64,000 nucleotides of DNA from Hyphomonadaceae bacterium (GCA_019753105.1 JAIELJ010000004.1:124001-188000); one strand, 5' to 3'. Positions 36,322 to 44,812 are shown, numbered from the stretch's first letter. Translations and numbers: made by a program. The notes: generated by a model not told the origin, from the sequence alone.

Positions 36322-37273
36322 ATGCGAGCTTTGGAGACCACGCCCGCGGACCACGTCAGCCCACCCATTGACGTCGCCAGTGCAGGCGAGGGGCTTGTCG
36401 TTGTCATTAATGCGGACGCAGGCAGTGTGCGCCAGTTGGGACCAAGAGCGCTGCGCTCGCTTGTTCGTCGCAGCGGACCTGCCGATCTCGCGCGCGTCAT
36501 CACCACGGATCGGCACGACCTTCGCCAATGTCTCATCGAAGCCGCGCGTTCGGCCCCACGGGCGATCGCGATCATTGGCGGCGATGGCACTGCGCACGGC
36601 GCAATCGAGACGTTGACGCCATTAGGCGTTCCCACCATCCCTTTGCCGGGCGGCACCATGAACCGGCTGGCGGCGCGTGTGTTCGGCCGCGCCAAGCTTG
36701 AGCAATGTGTGGCGTCGCTGGAAGAGGGGCGGGCGCAAAGTCTCGCGGGCGGAAAAGTTGGCGGCCGTTCGTTCTTCGTCGCGGCCGGCTTCGGCGGCTG
36801 GATGCAAGTGCAGTCGCTGCGCGAACGGTTGCGCAAGCCCAAGAGCATCGCGGCACTACGCGCGGTTCTTCGCATGGCGCCGCGCCAATTCGCCGATCGC
36901 GTCTCGTGGTCCGCAGGCGAGGCGGCGCCGCTCTCTCACAGCACGCTCATCGTCGGGATTGGACGCATCGACACCGCCTTCGGCTTTGGCCTCGAGCGGC
37001 ATGAGCCGGCGCTTTTTGAAGCCGCCGGCGCCGACATACGGGGACTGGGGCGATCTCGCTTGGGTGACAGGGGCGGCCGTGCTGCGCCGCTGGCGGCGGC
37101 TGAAGCGCGTCACGGCCCTGAGCACCCGATCGCTTCACATTGAAAGCAATCATGAGGGCACGCCCGCTTTGTTGGACGGTGAGTTCCATATGCTTGGACG
37201 CGTCAACGCGGTGAGCTTTGAACCAGATCTCGGACTGGTCTGGGCGCCGACGCGGCGGCGTGGCCCATGGTGA
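36322..37273 (+). pseudogene. Diacylglycerol kinase-like lipid kinase with a frameshift
   Basis: Start ATG 36322 follows GGAGGGCGC. The DAGK catalytic domain is clear: VVVINADAGSV, IAIIGGDGTAHGAIETL (GGDGT nucleotide loop) and TIPLPGGTMNRLA. Near 37030 the frame breaks: one frame ends in unrelated residues at 37143, while the next frame continues a normal DAGK C-terminus (YGDWGDLAWVTGAAVLRRW, then LHIESNHEGTPALLDGEFHM) to 37273. Removing one base in GACATACGGGG restores the gene. Either a real null allele or a sequencing error. It overlaps the phosphoesterase gene by seven bases. Confidence 0.82.
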
Positions 37274-38007
37274 AGATCGCGCACATCAGCGACCTCCATT
37301 GCGGAGAGGTGTCGAATCGTCGGCTCGATCGTGCGCTCGACGCCATCAACAGCGTAGATCCCGACGTCATCGTCGTGACCGGCGATATCACTCACAGCGG
37401 ACGACGTCGTCAGTACAGCATCGCAAAGCGCGTCTTTGCTTCGTTACGCGCGCCAATTCTTGGCTGCCCCGGCAATCACGATGCGCCGGTGTTTGATCCC
37501 ATAGCCCGGATATGGGCTCCGTTTGAACGATTTCGCCAGCTTGGCCTGGCGTCGGCTTGGGATTCGAGCTGCGGAACGGTGAGCATCCGTGCTCTAAACA
37601 GCGCCTGCGCGGTCCAAGCGCGGCTGGATTGGTCGCAAGGGGTTTATAGGCCGAAAGACTTCGCTGCGTTGGCCTGTTCGTTCGCTCCGGTCGCGCAGCA
37701 TCGAATCATCGCGTGCCACCATCCCCCGCACGCGCCGTCGCCGGCCCGCATGTCAATCGCGACGCGGGGCTATTCTGCCGCGCTCCCGGTCCTCGAAGGC
37801 GAGCATCTCTTCCTATGCGGTCATCTCCACCACAGCGCCGACTATTGCGTGACCGGCTTTGCTCATCTGCGCGTCATGACCGCACCGACGCTGACGTTTA
37901 TGCGCGAACGAGGGGAGCCGCCAGGCTTTAGGGTGATCACATTTTCATCGGCCGCGACGCAGACGACCTGGCGCTGGAACGGCGACGACTATAGACCGGC
38001 GATGTAA
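37267..38007 (+). CDS. Calcineurin-like metallophosphoesterase
   Basis: All metal-binding blocks are present in order: ISDLHCG (DxH), VTGDITHSG (GD), PGNHDAP (GNHD), ACHHPP and GHLHHS. It resembles CpdA-type cyclic-nucleotide or lipid phosphodiesterases; the substrate is not certain. It overlaps the lipid-kinase-like gene, so the two probably act on the same lipid or signal route. Confidence 0.9.
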   Translation: MVKIAHISDLHCGEVSNRRLDRALDAINSVDPDVIVVTGDITHSGRRRQYSIAKRVFASLRAPILGCPGNHDAPVFDPIARIWAPFERFRQLGLASAWDSSCGTVSIRALNSACAVQARLDWSQGVYRPKDFAALACSFAPVAQHRIIACHHPPHAPSPARMSIATRGYSAALPVLEGEHLFLCGHLHHSADYCVTGFAHLRVMTAPTLTFMRERGEPPGFRVITFSSAATQTTWRWNGDDYRPAM

Positions 38008-38018
38008 TTTGGCTCCGC

Positions 38019-38471
38019 TCAAAGACCATGAGTTTGCGGTTCGATCTGAAGCAGGGCGCAAAGCTTCAATATCGTTTCGCGCTCTTCAGCGTCGAAGCCG
38101 CCATCTGCGTCAGCGATCCCGCAACAGGTGTCGATGAGCAGTTCGCTCTCCCGGCGTCGGCCTGCAAGCCGCGACACAAGCTCAAACGCCGCCTGCTCGC
38201 CAGCGTCATGATTGTCGGCGAACCTCAGCGTCATGTCTTCGAACAGGCGCAGTATCTCGGCTATGCCGAGCGCTCTTGCCGGCTCGAAGCGCAGAATGAG
38301 CCTGCGCATGCGCAGGGTTTCTTCCGGCGACACCCAGCCGTCCGAGTAGGCGACAAGAGCGCACCCGGCGACGACCGCCTCCACTAAAGCGGCGTCGGCG
38401 TCTTCCAGTTCACGCTGGAGTTCGCTTGCATTGAGCCGCAGCTTGGTTCGCTTAAAACTTCCCTTGGACAT
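38019..38471 (-). CDS. TerB-like (tellurite resistance TerB family) protein
   Basis: The 150-residue all-helical protein has the TerB pattern: GCALVAYSDGWVSPEETLRM and later CGIADADGGFDAEERETILK, two acidic metal-binding-like loops. It follows the universal stress protein gene on the same strand, 13 bases apart, and forms an operon with it. Confidence 0.85.
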   Translation of the reverse strand: MSKGSFKRTKLRLNASELQRELEDADAALVEAVVAGCALVAYSDGWVSPEETLRMRRLILRFEPARALGIAEILRLFEDMTLRFADNHDAGEQAAFELVSRLAGRRRESELLIDTCCGIADADGGFDAEERETILKLCALLQIEPQTHGL

Positions 38472-38484
38472 CTCGCTACCTCGT

Positions 38485-39321
38485 TCAATTGGACATGAGA
38501 ACAGGCAATAGGGGCTCGTTCAGGACGGACACCGTGACGCCGCCCAATAGATATTCTTGCGCCGGCAGCGTGGCGTAGGCGCCCATCACCAAAAGCCCCG
38601 CGCCGCGTGCGATTGCTGTTTCCATGATGAAGCGGCCGCGTGCCCGGTCGTCGCTGTCAAGCATCTCCCAGGTCGCTTCGATGCCGTGGCTCATCAAATA
38701 CTCCGCGGCGTCCTGCGCCGCTTCAGCGCGCGGCAGCTTCTTCGCCCCCAACACGGAAAACACTACGATCCGCTTGGCGCGCTTGAGTAATGGCAACGCC
38801 GCCGAGAGCACGCGGCTCGCTGGTTCGCTGTGGTCCCAGGCGACCGCGATCGTACCGAGGTTGAGGCTGAAGGGACGGCTAAGTGGCAGAATGAGCAGGG
38901 GACGGCCGCTGTCGAAGAGAAGCTGCTCGGCCAGCTGACGCGCCGAGGCGTCGAAATCAGGCAAACCCAACACTGAGAAATCATGCGTACGCGCTGCCAT
39001 CACAACCGCACGCTCGCCGTCGCCCAGTCCGTTGAGGATCTCAATTAGCCGTACGCTGACATTGGCGCCCTCGGCCGCGCGCGTTACCGATTCCCGCAGC
39101 GCGATCGCGTCGGCTGCCATGTCCGCATTGAACTCCGCCACGGGCAGATGCGCATATTCGCGCGCCAGCCAGTGCGCCGGCACGTTCGCCCTGTTCTGCG
39201 CGACAGACGCGGTAAGCGCTGCGCCGCAGGTGTGCGTCAGAGCAACCGCTGCTTCAATGGCAGGGATGGGTTTGGGCTGTTGCCCCGCTGGAAGGATCAG
39301 TTGAATGCGACCCGTCATCAT
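38485..39321 (-). CDS. Universal stress protein, tandem UspA domains
   Basis: Two UspA-like halves: residues 1-140 (degenerate) and 150-278, the second with GAGLLVMGAYATLPAQEYLL and GGVTVSVLNE, close to the GxxGS…P signature. AAGGAGCACA precedes the ATG. One copy of the two-part upstream element (39381-39433) lies 60-110 bases before the start. A co-regulated TerB gene follows. Confidence 0.9.
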   Translation of the reverse strand: MMTGRIQLILPAGQQPKPIPAIEAAVALTHTCGAALTASVAQNRANVPAHWLAREYAHLPVAEFNADMAADAIALRESVTRAAEGANVSVRLIEILNGLGDGERAVVMAARTHDFSVLGLPDFDASARQLAEQLLFDSGRPLLILPLSRPFSLNLGTIAVAWDHSEPASRVLSAALPLLKRAKRIVVFSVLGAKKLPRAEAAQDAAEYLMSHGIEATWEMLDSDDRARGRFIMETAIARGAGLLVMGAYATLPAQEYLLGGVTVSVLNEPLLPVLMSN

Positions 39322-39380
39322 TGTGCTCCTTCGATTGGGCGCAATCCGCGCTCAAACTGAAAAGAGCTGACGCGGACATG

Positions 39381-39433
39381 GCCCGCGGCTCGACATCGCG
39401 ATCGCCATCGATCGCCAGAGGGGCCCGGTCCGC
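39381..39433 (-). repeat. Two-part upstream element, copy 4
   Basis: CGGCTCGACATCGCG, 16 bases, then GCCAGAGGGGCCCGGTCCGC on the plus strand. It is upstream of the universal stress protein gene and is the best-placed copy for testing promoter function. Confidence 0.6.
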
Positions 39434-39589
39434 TAAAGTACAGCTGGGCGTCAGTCTCTTTGGCTGCAAGTGTTCCGACAATTGACAGCAGCAATCATAG
39501 CAATCGAGGCGAAGCGCCGCTGTGCATGCCGCCCTTTCTCGCCGCGGTCCCGTCGCCATATGGGTGGCAAGAGTCAGGCGAACAGAATC

Positions 39590-40348
39590 ATGAAGTTCAC
39601 GTTCCTTTCGCGTCGAAATCTGATCGCGACGCTCAGCGCCGGGCTCGCTGTCGGCGCTTGCAGCGACAATCCGGCCACCGGGCGCAGCCAGTTGGTTCTG
39701 GTCTCTGATGAAGAATTGGCGGCGCTCGGGAGCGAAGCCTGGCGCGATGCGCTGCAGCGCTTGCCGCGCGCCGATGACGCGGCCATGAAGCGGAGGCTCG
39801 CGCGCATCGGTCAGAATGTGGCCGCGCTCTCCGGCGCGCGCGCCAGCGATTGGGAGTTTGCTGTTTTTGACGGTCCAGAGATCAACGCGTTTGTGCTGCC
39901 CGGCGGCAAAGTTGGGTTCTTTCGCGGCCTCATCGAACACGCACAATCTGATGATGAGATTGCAGCGGTGATGGGTCATGAGGTTGGTCACGTCGAGGCG
40001 CGCCACGCCGCAGAGCGCATGAGCCAACAAGTAGCACTTGAACTCGGCGTCTCGTTGGCGGCCGCAGCCTTGTCTGAGGAGTACGGGCGTCATGCGGAGA
40101 GCATCGCCGGTGCGCTTGGCGCCGGTGCGCTCTATGGCGTCATGTTGCCCTATTCGCGCATCCAAGAGCTGGAGGCTGACCGCCTCGGCGTCCTGCTGAT
40201 GATGGGGGCTGGCTACGACCCTGCCGGGGCCTTGTCGTTCTGGCGGCGCATGGCAAGCGATGGCGCCGGTGCATTGGAGTGGATGTCTACCCATCCCGCC
40301 GATGGACGCCGGCTCGCGGAACTAGAAGCTCTCGTTGGCGCCAGGTAG
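39590..40348 (+). CDS. M48 family metalloprotease, lipoprotein
   Basis: ATG 39590 gives a twin-arginine-like start (SRRNLIATLSAGLAVGAC) ending in a lipobox. The zinc site is H-E-V-G-H in VMGHEVGHVEARHAAERMS (about residues 127-131), with the third ligand in ELEADRLGVLLM. It is close to the BepA/LoiP type of periplasmic proteases that check outer-membrane proteins. The start frame upstream (39470) is unsupported. Confidence 0.9.
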   Translation: MKFTFLSRRNLIATLSAGLAVGACSDNPATGRSQLVLVSDEELAALGSEAWRDALQRLPRADDAAMKRRLARIGQNVAALSGARASDWEFAVFDGPEINAFVLPGGKVGFFRGLIEHAQSDDEIAAVMGHEVGHVEARHAAERMSQQVALELGVSLAAAALSEEYGRHAESIAGALGAGALYGVMLPYSRIQELEADRLGVLLMMGAGYDPAGALSFWRRMASDGAGALEWMSTHPADGRRLAELEALVGAR

Positions 40349-40396
40349 GCGCAATAGCGAAGTTGGCTCGCGTCCAATGAGTCTGCAAGAACGTGG

Positions 40397-40657
40397 TCAG
40401 TTCGGCGACTCAAACACGCAGCACACAGTGCGTGAAACCGCGCGGCGGCAGCGTGCTTCGATGCAGCCGCGCAGGTCTGCATCGGCAAGATCGTGCCAGG
40501 CAATCGCCAGTTCCGGCCACCCCAATAGCATCGCCGCTTCGACCATGTGTGCACTGCGAAAGGCGCCGGTGTCGGCAAGCGAGAGCGCCATGGAGGATAA
40601 ATCTACGCGCGCGAGCATCGCGTCTTGGTCCGGCGCTGCTGGTGGCTGCGTGAACAT
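40397..40657 (-). CDS. Small hypothetical protein
   Basis: The 86 residues (MFTQPPAAPDQDAMLARVDL, then FRSAHMVEAAMLLGWPELAI) look like a short helical protein. No clear ribosome site is seen and no family was recognised; the in-frame extension to 40879 is basic and unlikely. Confidence 0.4.
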   Translation of the reverse strand: MFTQPPAAPDQDAMLARVDLSSMALSLADTGAFRSAHMVEAAMLLGWPELAIAWHDLADADLRGCIEARCRRAVSRTVCCVFESPN

Positions 40658-40873
40658 GATTGCTACGACGCGAAGATTCTCTCGGTTATACAATCGCCCA
40701 AAGGTCGTATGTCTTGTGAAGCTCGCGAGGCTGAGAGCGTCGCGAGGGCGCCCCAAGCGTGGCCGCGGGCCCATCTTCACGTGCTGGGGAGGCCCTTTCT
40801 GCGTGTCGCGCGCCCCGATAGCGCGGCGTCGGTGGCGAGGGCTTGGCGCCCGCCGCCGGCTGAGCCATAAACC

Positions 40874-40930
40874 GGCCAAATATGGCCTATCATGTTGACA
40901 TTCCGCATATAAAGGGCCATATTTGGCCTC
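40874..40930 (+). promoter_or_regulatory. hipBA promoter with mirror-image operators
   Basis: GGCCAAATATGGCC (40874-40887) and its exact reverse complement GGCCATATTTGGCC (40915-40928) flank a promoter: TTGACA at 40895-40900, 17 bases, then CATATT at 40918-40923 inside the second operator. Transcription would begin at about 40930-40931, on the hipB ATG, so the message has no leader. Binding of HipB to both sites would cover the promoter. Confidence 0.8.
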
Positions 40931-41248
40931 ATGTTGAAGGTTCCTGCCGAGCTTCTGGGCGACCTAGGCGAGTCCATTCGCGCCCGCCGGATCGCCTTTA
41001 ACTACTCCCAGCAGGAGGCGGCCCGACGCGCCGGAATCGGGGTGCGGACTTTACGGCGGATCGAGGCGGAAGGGCAGGGCACGATCGAAAGTCTGATCAA
41101 CGTCGCGATCGCGCTGCGGTGTGAGGATAGATTTTGCGATCTCTTCCCGCTGCCGCCTGCGCGCAGCATGGATGAGTTACTGGAGCAGCAGCACAGAACA
41201 GCCGAACTCAAGCGTCCTCAACGCGCGCGCAAGGCGAAGCGACCATGA
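40931..41248 (+). CDS. hipB: HipB-like antitoxin, XRE helix-turn-helix
   Basis: The 105-residue protein has an XRE/Cro helix-turn-helix (IRARRIAFNYSQQEAARRAG, IGVRTLRRIEAEGQGTIESL). It overlaps hipA as ATGA at 41245 and has mirror-image operators right upstream, as HipB repressors do. No ribosome site precedes the ATG, fitting a leaderless message. Confidence 0.9.
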   Translation: MLKVPAELLGDLGESIRARRIAFNYSQQEAARRAGIGVRTLRRIEAEGQGTIESLINVAIALRCEDRFCDLFPLPPARSMDELLEQQHRTAELKRPQRARKAKRP

Positions 41249-42492
41249 GACTGCCTCGCGGCGCACCTCTCAACATCGCGCTTGAATTCGACGTGGCGCG
41301 TGCGCGCTTGCCGGCTGGGCGCCTCGCCATGAGCGACTCTCTCGCACAACTTGAATGGTCGTCTGAGCTTATAGCGAGCACTCTTAGTCCGGCGGGGCTC
41401 TACTATCCGCCGGAGCCCGAACTTCACGCGGCGCGCACGCGGAACTTCAACGGCCTGCACGGTTTCTTGGCCGACGCATTGCCCGAAGGTTGGGGCTATC
41501 TCGTGATGCGCAAACGCCTCGCCAAGCTTGGCGTGGACATTGCTTCGCTGACCTCTGCTGAGCAACTCGCGCTTGTCGGCGAGACAGGCAGGGGCGCGCT
41601 CGTATTTGAGCCGGCGACAACGCCAAGCGACGAGGTTGAGACGCTCGACCTCGATGCGCTGGCGGATGAAGCAGCTTTGATCTTGAGTGGCGACGATGGA
41701 GACCTCGCTGAGACTTTGGCTGCGCTCGCCGGCGGCTCGGGTGGGGCGCGGCCCAAAGTCCATGTCGGTTTTGACGACGGGGGCAATGTTTCGGTTGGCT
41801 CGGGTGAGATCGCGCCGGGCCACAGCGCATGGATCGTCAAATTTCGCGCGCCGGAAGATCCCATTGACATCGGGCCACTCGAATACGCCTACGCATCCAT
41901 GGCGCGCGCAGCGGGGATCGACGTCCCCGACCACAAGCTCCTCGCATCGAAGAAGAGGCCGGGCTATTTCGCCACCCGTCGTTTTGATCGTCCTGAACCA
42001 GGGGCGCGCCTGCATATGCTCTCTTTGTCTGGCGCGATTGAGTCTCCGCCGCAGACGCCATCGAGCTACGACACATTGCTGCGGGCTACGCGCGCCATCA
42101 CGCGCCGCGCCGATGATGTCGTGGCCGCATTCCGACGCATGGTGTTTAATGTTCTTGCGCACAACCGCGACGACCACACGCGCCAGCATGCGTTCCTCAT
42201 GGACCGAGCGGGCGATTGGCGATTGGCGCCGGCGTACGATCTGACCTACGCGGCCGGACCTGGTGGGGAACACTACCTCGATATCGAAGGCGAAGGGCGC
42301 AAACCGACGCGCGTTCACGTCGAGGCGCTTGGCAAGCGCCATGGGCTTTCCATAAAGCAAACCGCTACTGCAATCGACGACGTGCGCGCTGCGATTTCAC
42401 ATTGGGACGCGGTCGCCAACGCGGCGGGCGTGACTGTGGCGTCCAGAAAAATGGTTGGGGAAGCGCACACGCGAGTAGCGGCGTCGTTCTAA
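41245..42492 (+). CDS. hipA: HipA-like serine/threonine kinase toxin
   Basis: The 415-residue protein has the HipA layout: N-terminal domain (GLHGFLADALPEGWGYLVM), Gly-rich loop (GGSGGARPKVHV, about 170-181), catalytic loop VLAHNRDDHTRQHAFLM (Asn/Asp) and the metal-binding LAPAYDLTYA. HipA kinases phosphorylate aminoacyl-tRNA synthetases (GltX in E. coli), stopping growth; the target here is unknown. No frameshift or lost motif was seen, so the pair is probably active. Confidence 0.93.
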   Translation: MRLPRGAPLNIALEFDVARARLPAGRLAMSDSLAQLEWSSELIASTLSPAGLYYPPEPELHAARTRNFNGLHGFLADALPEGWGYLVMRKRLAKLGVDIASLTSAEQLALVGETGRGALVFEPATTPSDEVETLDLDALADEAALILSGDDGDLAETLAALAGGSGGARPKVHVGFDDGGNVSVGSGEIAPGHSAWIVKFRAPEDPIDIGPLEYAYASMARAAGIDVPDHKLLASKKRPGYFATRRFDRPEPGARLHMLSLSGAIESPPQTPSSYDTLLRATRAITRRADDVVAAFRRMVFNVLAHNRDDHTRQHAFLMDRAGDWRLAPAYDLTYAAGPGGEHYLDIEGEGRKPTRVHVEALGKRHGLSIKQTATAIDDVRAAISHWDAVANAAGVTVASRKMVGEAHTRVAASF

Positions 42493-42724
42493 GGCCCTGG
42501 CTGCGGCGTTCCGCGTGGAAACGATGGGGCTTGGGCGCACGCCTTCTGAGTGCTGACGAGGCGTCGCAGTTTGTGTCACGCCAAACGCAGCATCGGGTTG
42601 AGACAGTGGCAATCGGGACTCGAACCTAAAATTTCGGATAAAAATTGCGGGGTATGTTGTGGGGTATGTTCGCTGCGTGAGACGCCTAACCGGTTGACGG
42701 ATTAGGTGCTTTCCTTCTGTAGCA

Positions 42725-42743
42725 AATCCCTCTCTGTCCGCCA
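42725..42743 (+). repeat. Displaced tRNA 3' end, candidate attachment site
   Basis: AATCCCTCTCTGTCCGCCA reads as the 3' strand of the T-stem, the acceptor strand TCTGTCC, discriminator G and CCA, as found in bacterial tRNA-Ser genes. No tRNA body precedes it, so it is a duplicated 3' end such as integrases leave at one edge of an island. Nearby are a doubled GGGGTATGTT (42649-42669) and GTACCCA repeats (42810-42828). The rest of 42493-42840 shows no gene. Confidence 0.6.
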
Positions 42744-42840
42744 AAGTTTGGGCGCAAAAACCCAAGTAAATTAGCGAAAATCGCGTGAAATATTTTTTGG
42801 GTTCGGCCCGTACCCACGGCTGTACCCATGACCGACCGCC

Positions 42841-43584
42841 TCACTCGCGCACCACCGGGGGGGGCGGCGGGCCGATTTGCGCATCGAACGCCGCCGACCT
42901 GACTAATTCGTCCGAACCTTGCACCCAGAGAAAAGACTGAACGTCGATCATGTCTTGGGGGGCCATATCGCTAAGCGTCCGTTTGAGACCGTTCGCGAGC
43001 TCCAGCGCGCTTTCATACGTTTCCCAGTTCGGTTTCGAGGTGTAGTCGAACTGCATGCCGAGCGCTTCGACGGCCCGGCGCGTTACGCGAGGTTTGACGA
43101 AGAGATGCTGATCAGGCTGAGCTAGAAATCCAAACACGGTGACGACAGGCCAGGTGACCACGCGCGTTTGCTTGCGCGGCAGCGCGCTGAGGGCCGCCAC
43201 CCAATCTTCGAACCGTTTCCCAGATGAGCGTCGGCCGTAGAGGAACTGGTAAAGAGCCGTCGCGAAGATTTCCGCGCCGTTTCCCCTTGTGCCATCGCGA
43301 AGCGCCATCTTTTCGAACGAGAAGATGAGGTTAGTGCGTCCCTCGATCCGCAGAGCGCGAAGGGCGATCTCTTCGTAGCTGTGTTGGCGAAGCAGGGACT
43401 TATAAGTGTTTTGGCCGAGCGCCTCTCGCCACTGGCAATGCGCCTGCCACTTGTAGTCGCGCTCGCTGTAGTGTTCGTCAGCAAAGCCTTCGGGGAAGTA
43501 GCTTAGGAACTTGCGCTTAGCTCGCTTCAGTTGGGGCGTGTCGCCGGAGCGCGCGGTGTGTGGTGTTAAGGTGGATGTCGCCAT
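42841..43584 (-). CDS. Hypothetical protein (island gene)
   Basis: From ATG 43584 the protein has 247 residues, soluble and rich in aromatic and basic residues (KRAKRKFLSYFPEGFADEHY; KWQAHCQWREALGQNTYKSL; LIFSFEKMALRDG). The centre, ALYQFLYGRRSSGKRFEDWV, resembles small hypothetical proteins in mobile islands. No catalytic motif was recognised. It sits directly beside the displaced tRNA end. Confidence 0.7.
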   Translation of the reverse strand: MATSTLTPHTARSGDTPQLKRAKRKFLSYFPEGFADEHYSERDYKWQAHCQWREALGQNTYKSLLRQHSYEEIALRALRIEGRTNLIFSFEKMALRDGTRGNGAEIFATALYQFLYGRRSSGKRFEDWVAALSALPRKQTRVVTWPVVTVFGFLAQPDQHLFVKPRVTRRAVEALGMQFDYTSKPNWETYESALELANGLKRTLSDMAPQDMIDVQSFLWVQGSDELVRSAAFDAQIGPPPPPVVRE

Positions 43585-43781
43585 GCTGAGCAAAGCACGG
43601 TCGCAGGTGGGCGGGTTCCCGCCTGGGCCTGCAACTCCATATGCGAAGGCTGGCGTCACGCGCGCTCCAGCTACGCGGACGAACGTGACTTCGAGCAACG
43701 CGGTTGTGTCGTTGAAAGAGAAAGTGGGATCAGTGAGACCATCAAGCGCGCAACTTTCCCGATGACCCGGCGTTTGTCTGC

Positions 43782-44033
43782 ATGACAAAGCGCAATGAAG
43801 AGACCGAGCGCACAGCGCCGGAAACTGAGAAGACAACTGGTATCGAGAAGCTTCACGGGCTCGATCGCTCAGGTTTGGGTGAGAAGGGCTGGGCCGAAGC
43901 GCCGGCGGACGGAATAGGCGGACATCCGGAATTGGAAACCGCGCCAGATGCCGGAAACGGCGGTGGCCTCAACGGCCCCCAGCCCGAGACCGATTTGACG
44001 ACTGGCGGCGTAAAGCACGCCCAGCCGACCTGA
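43782..44033 (+). CDS. Small disordered acidic protein
   Basis: The 83-residue frame (MTKRNEETERTAPETEKTTG at the start) is almost free of hydrophobics and rich in Glu, Thr, Gly and Pro. A plausible small stress-type protein, but with no family and no strong ribosome site. The region 43585-43781 before it is empty. Confidence 0.45.
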   Translation: MTKRNEETERTAPETEKTTGIEKLHGLDRSGLGEKGWAEAPADGIGGHPELETAPDAGNGGGLNGPQPETDLTTGGVKHAQPT

Positions 44034-44080
44034 ACAGGTCACGTGCTGCGCTTTTCGCCATCGCCAACGACAGCAATTGA

Positions 44081-44137
44081 TTGAGTAGGCCGGTCGCAGA
44101 ATTTCGCTCTACGACGCACGCTGGCCCTTTCGAGACA
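44081..44137 (+). repeat. Dispersed intergenic repeat, copy A
   Basis: The block begins GAGTAGGCCGGTCGCAGAAT and ends CTGGCCCTTTCGAGACA. It aligns without gaps over 55 bases with 60304-60358 (about 41 matches by eye) and more weakly with 61721-61778. All three copies lie between genes in broken regions. Confidence 0.6.
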
Positions 44138-44328
44138 TTCGATGCGAGCGACACGCCGGCGTCAGCTGTGGATGGCGATGCTCCTACTCAGTTGGCAGAG
44201 AGCGCAGATACACCTCGAGCGGTTGATCGGGTCCGCAATAGCGGGGCGTTTCCGAGATGATCATCGGCGCGTCGTTCCAGATGTTGCGTGTTGTCGGATT
44301 GTCGCCCGCCTCGGCTGGAAATCCGATC

Positions 44329-44628
44329 TCACGGATCGGCGTAACCATCGGCTTCGATGGTGAGCGCGCCCGCACGCGGATCGTGTTGGAACATGAAACC
44401 GCCGCGTCGCTCTGATCGCGGCGGCAGACAATCAAAAGTCATTTCGCGCGTCTCGTTCTGACCCGTTGAGGTCACCAGTTCGGCCTCAAGCCGCACTTGT
44501 GCGGCGGTTGTTTCGCCGCTGTTGACCGCGATGAGCTTAACCGCGTAACCGGTCTCGATCGGTTCGATGCTCTCGACGCGAATGGAGATCGAGGGCGCTG
44601 CGCCGGTTTCGCTCAGCGCATTAGTCAA
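44329..44628 (-). pseudogene. TIGR02588 family protein, N-terminus lost
   Basis: Residues from about 12 onward (PSISIRVESIEPIETGYAVK; LPPRSERRGGFMFQHDPRAG; ending GYADP) match the periplasmic part of TIGR02588 proteins. The N-terminal membrane helix these proteins have is missing; instead the frame starts inside the truncated GlsB gene on the opposite strand. The partner TIGR02587 gene is also absent. Probably not functional. Confidence 0.75.
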
Positions 44629-44812
44629 AGGCTACGGCTTTGGCTTGGTCGGCAACATCTTAGTCGGGATCTTTGGCGCATTCGTCGGCGGCTGGCTCTT
44701 TGGCAATCTTGGCTTGGCAATTGGTGGTGGCGTAATTGGCGCGATCATAGGAGCCACACTTGGCGCTGTCGTGCTCCTCCTAATCCTCCGCTTTATTCGG
44801 CGTGCTGCTTAG
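44567..44812 (+). pseudogene. GlsB/YeaQ/YmgE-type membrane protein, N-terminus replaced
   Basis: From about residue 21 the sequence (KGYGFGLVGNILVGIFGAFV, then LGLAIGGGVIGAIIGATLGA) matches the last two helices of the small stress-response GlsB/YeaQ family. The first helix is missing; the start of the frame is sequence antisense to the TIGR02588 fragment. It may still make a short membrane peptide, but no ribosome site is seen. Confidence 0.7.

Noticed and set aside
39254-40294. 346-residue minus-strand frame across the M48 protease
   Set aside because: It is the shadow of a high-GC coding frame; composition is His/Arg/Cys-rich, with no domain and no ribosome site.
41218-42360. 380-residue minus-strand frame opposite hipA
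   Set aside because: Shadow frame: hipA on the plus strand has all its motifs and coupling to hipB.
42745-42765. Hairpin TTGGG…CCCAA as terminator
   Set aside because: The stem is only five pairs and the following T run is too distant.
43097-43136. Integrase gene beside the att-like site
   Set aside because: The protein at 42841-43584 shows no tyrosine-recombinase (R..HxxR..Y) or serine-recombinase motif.
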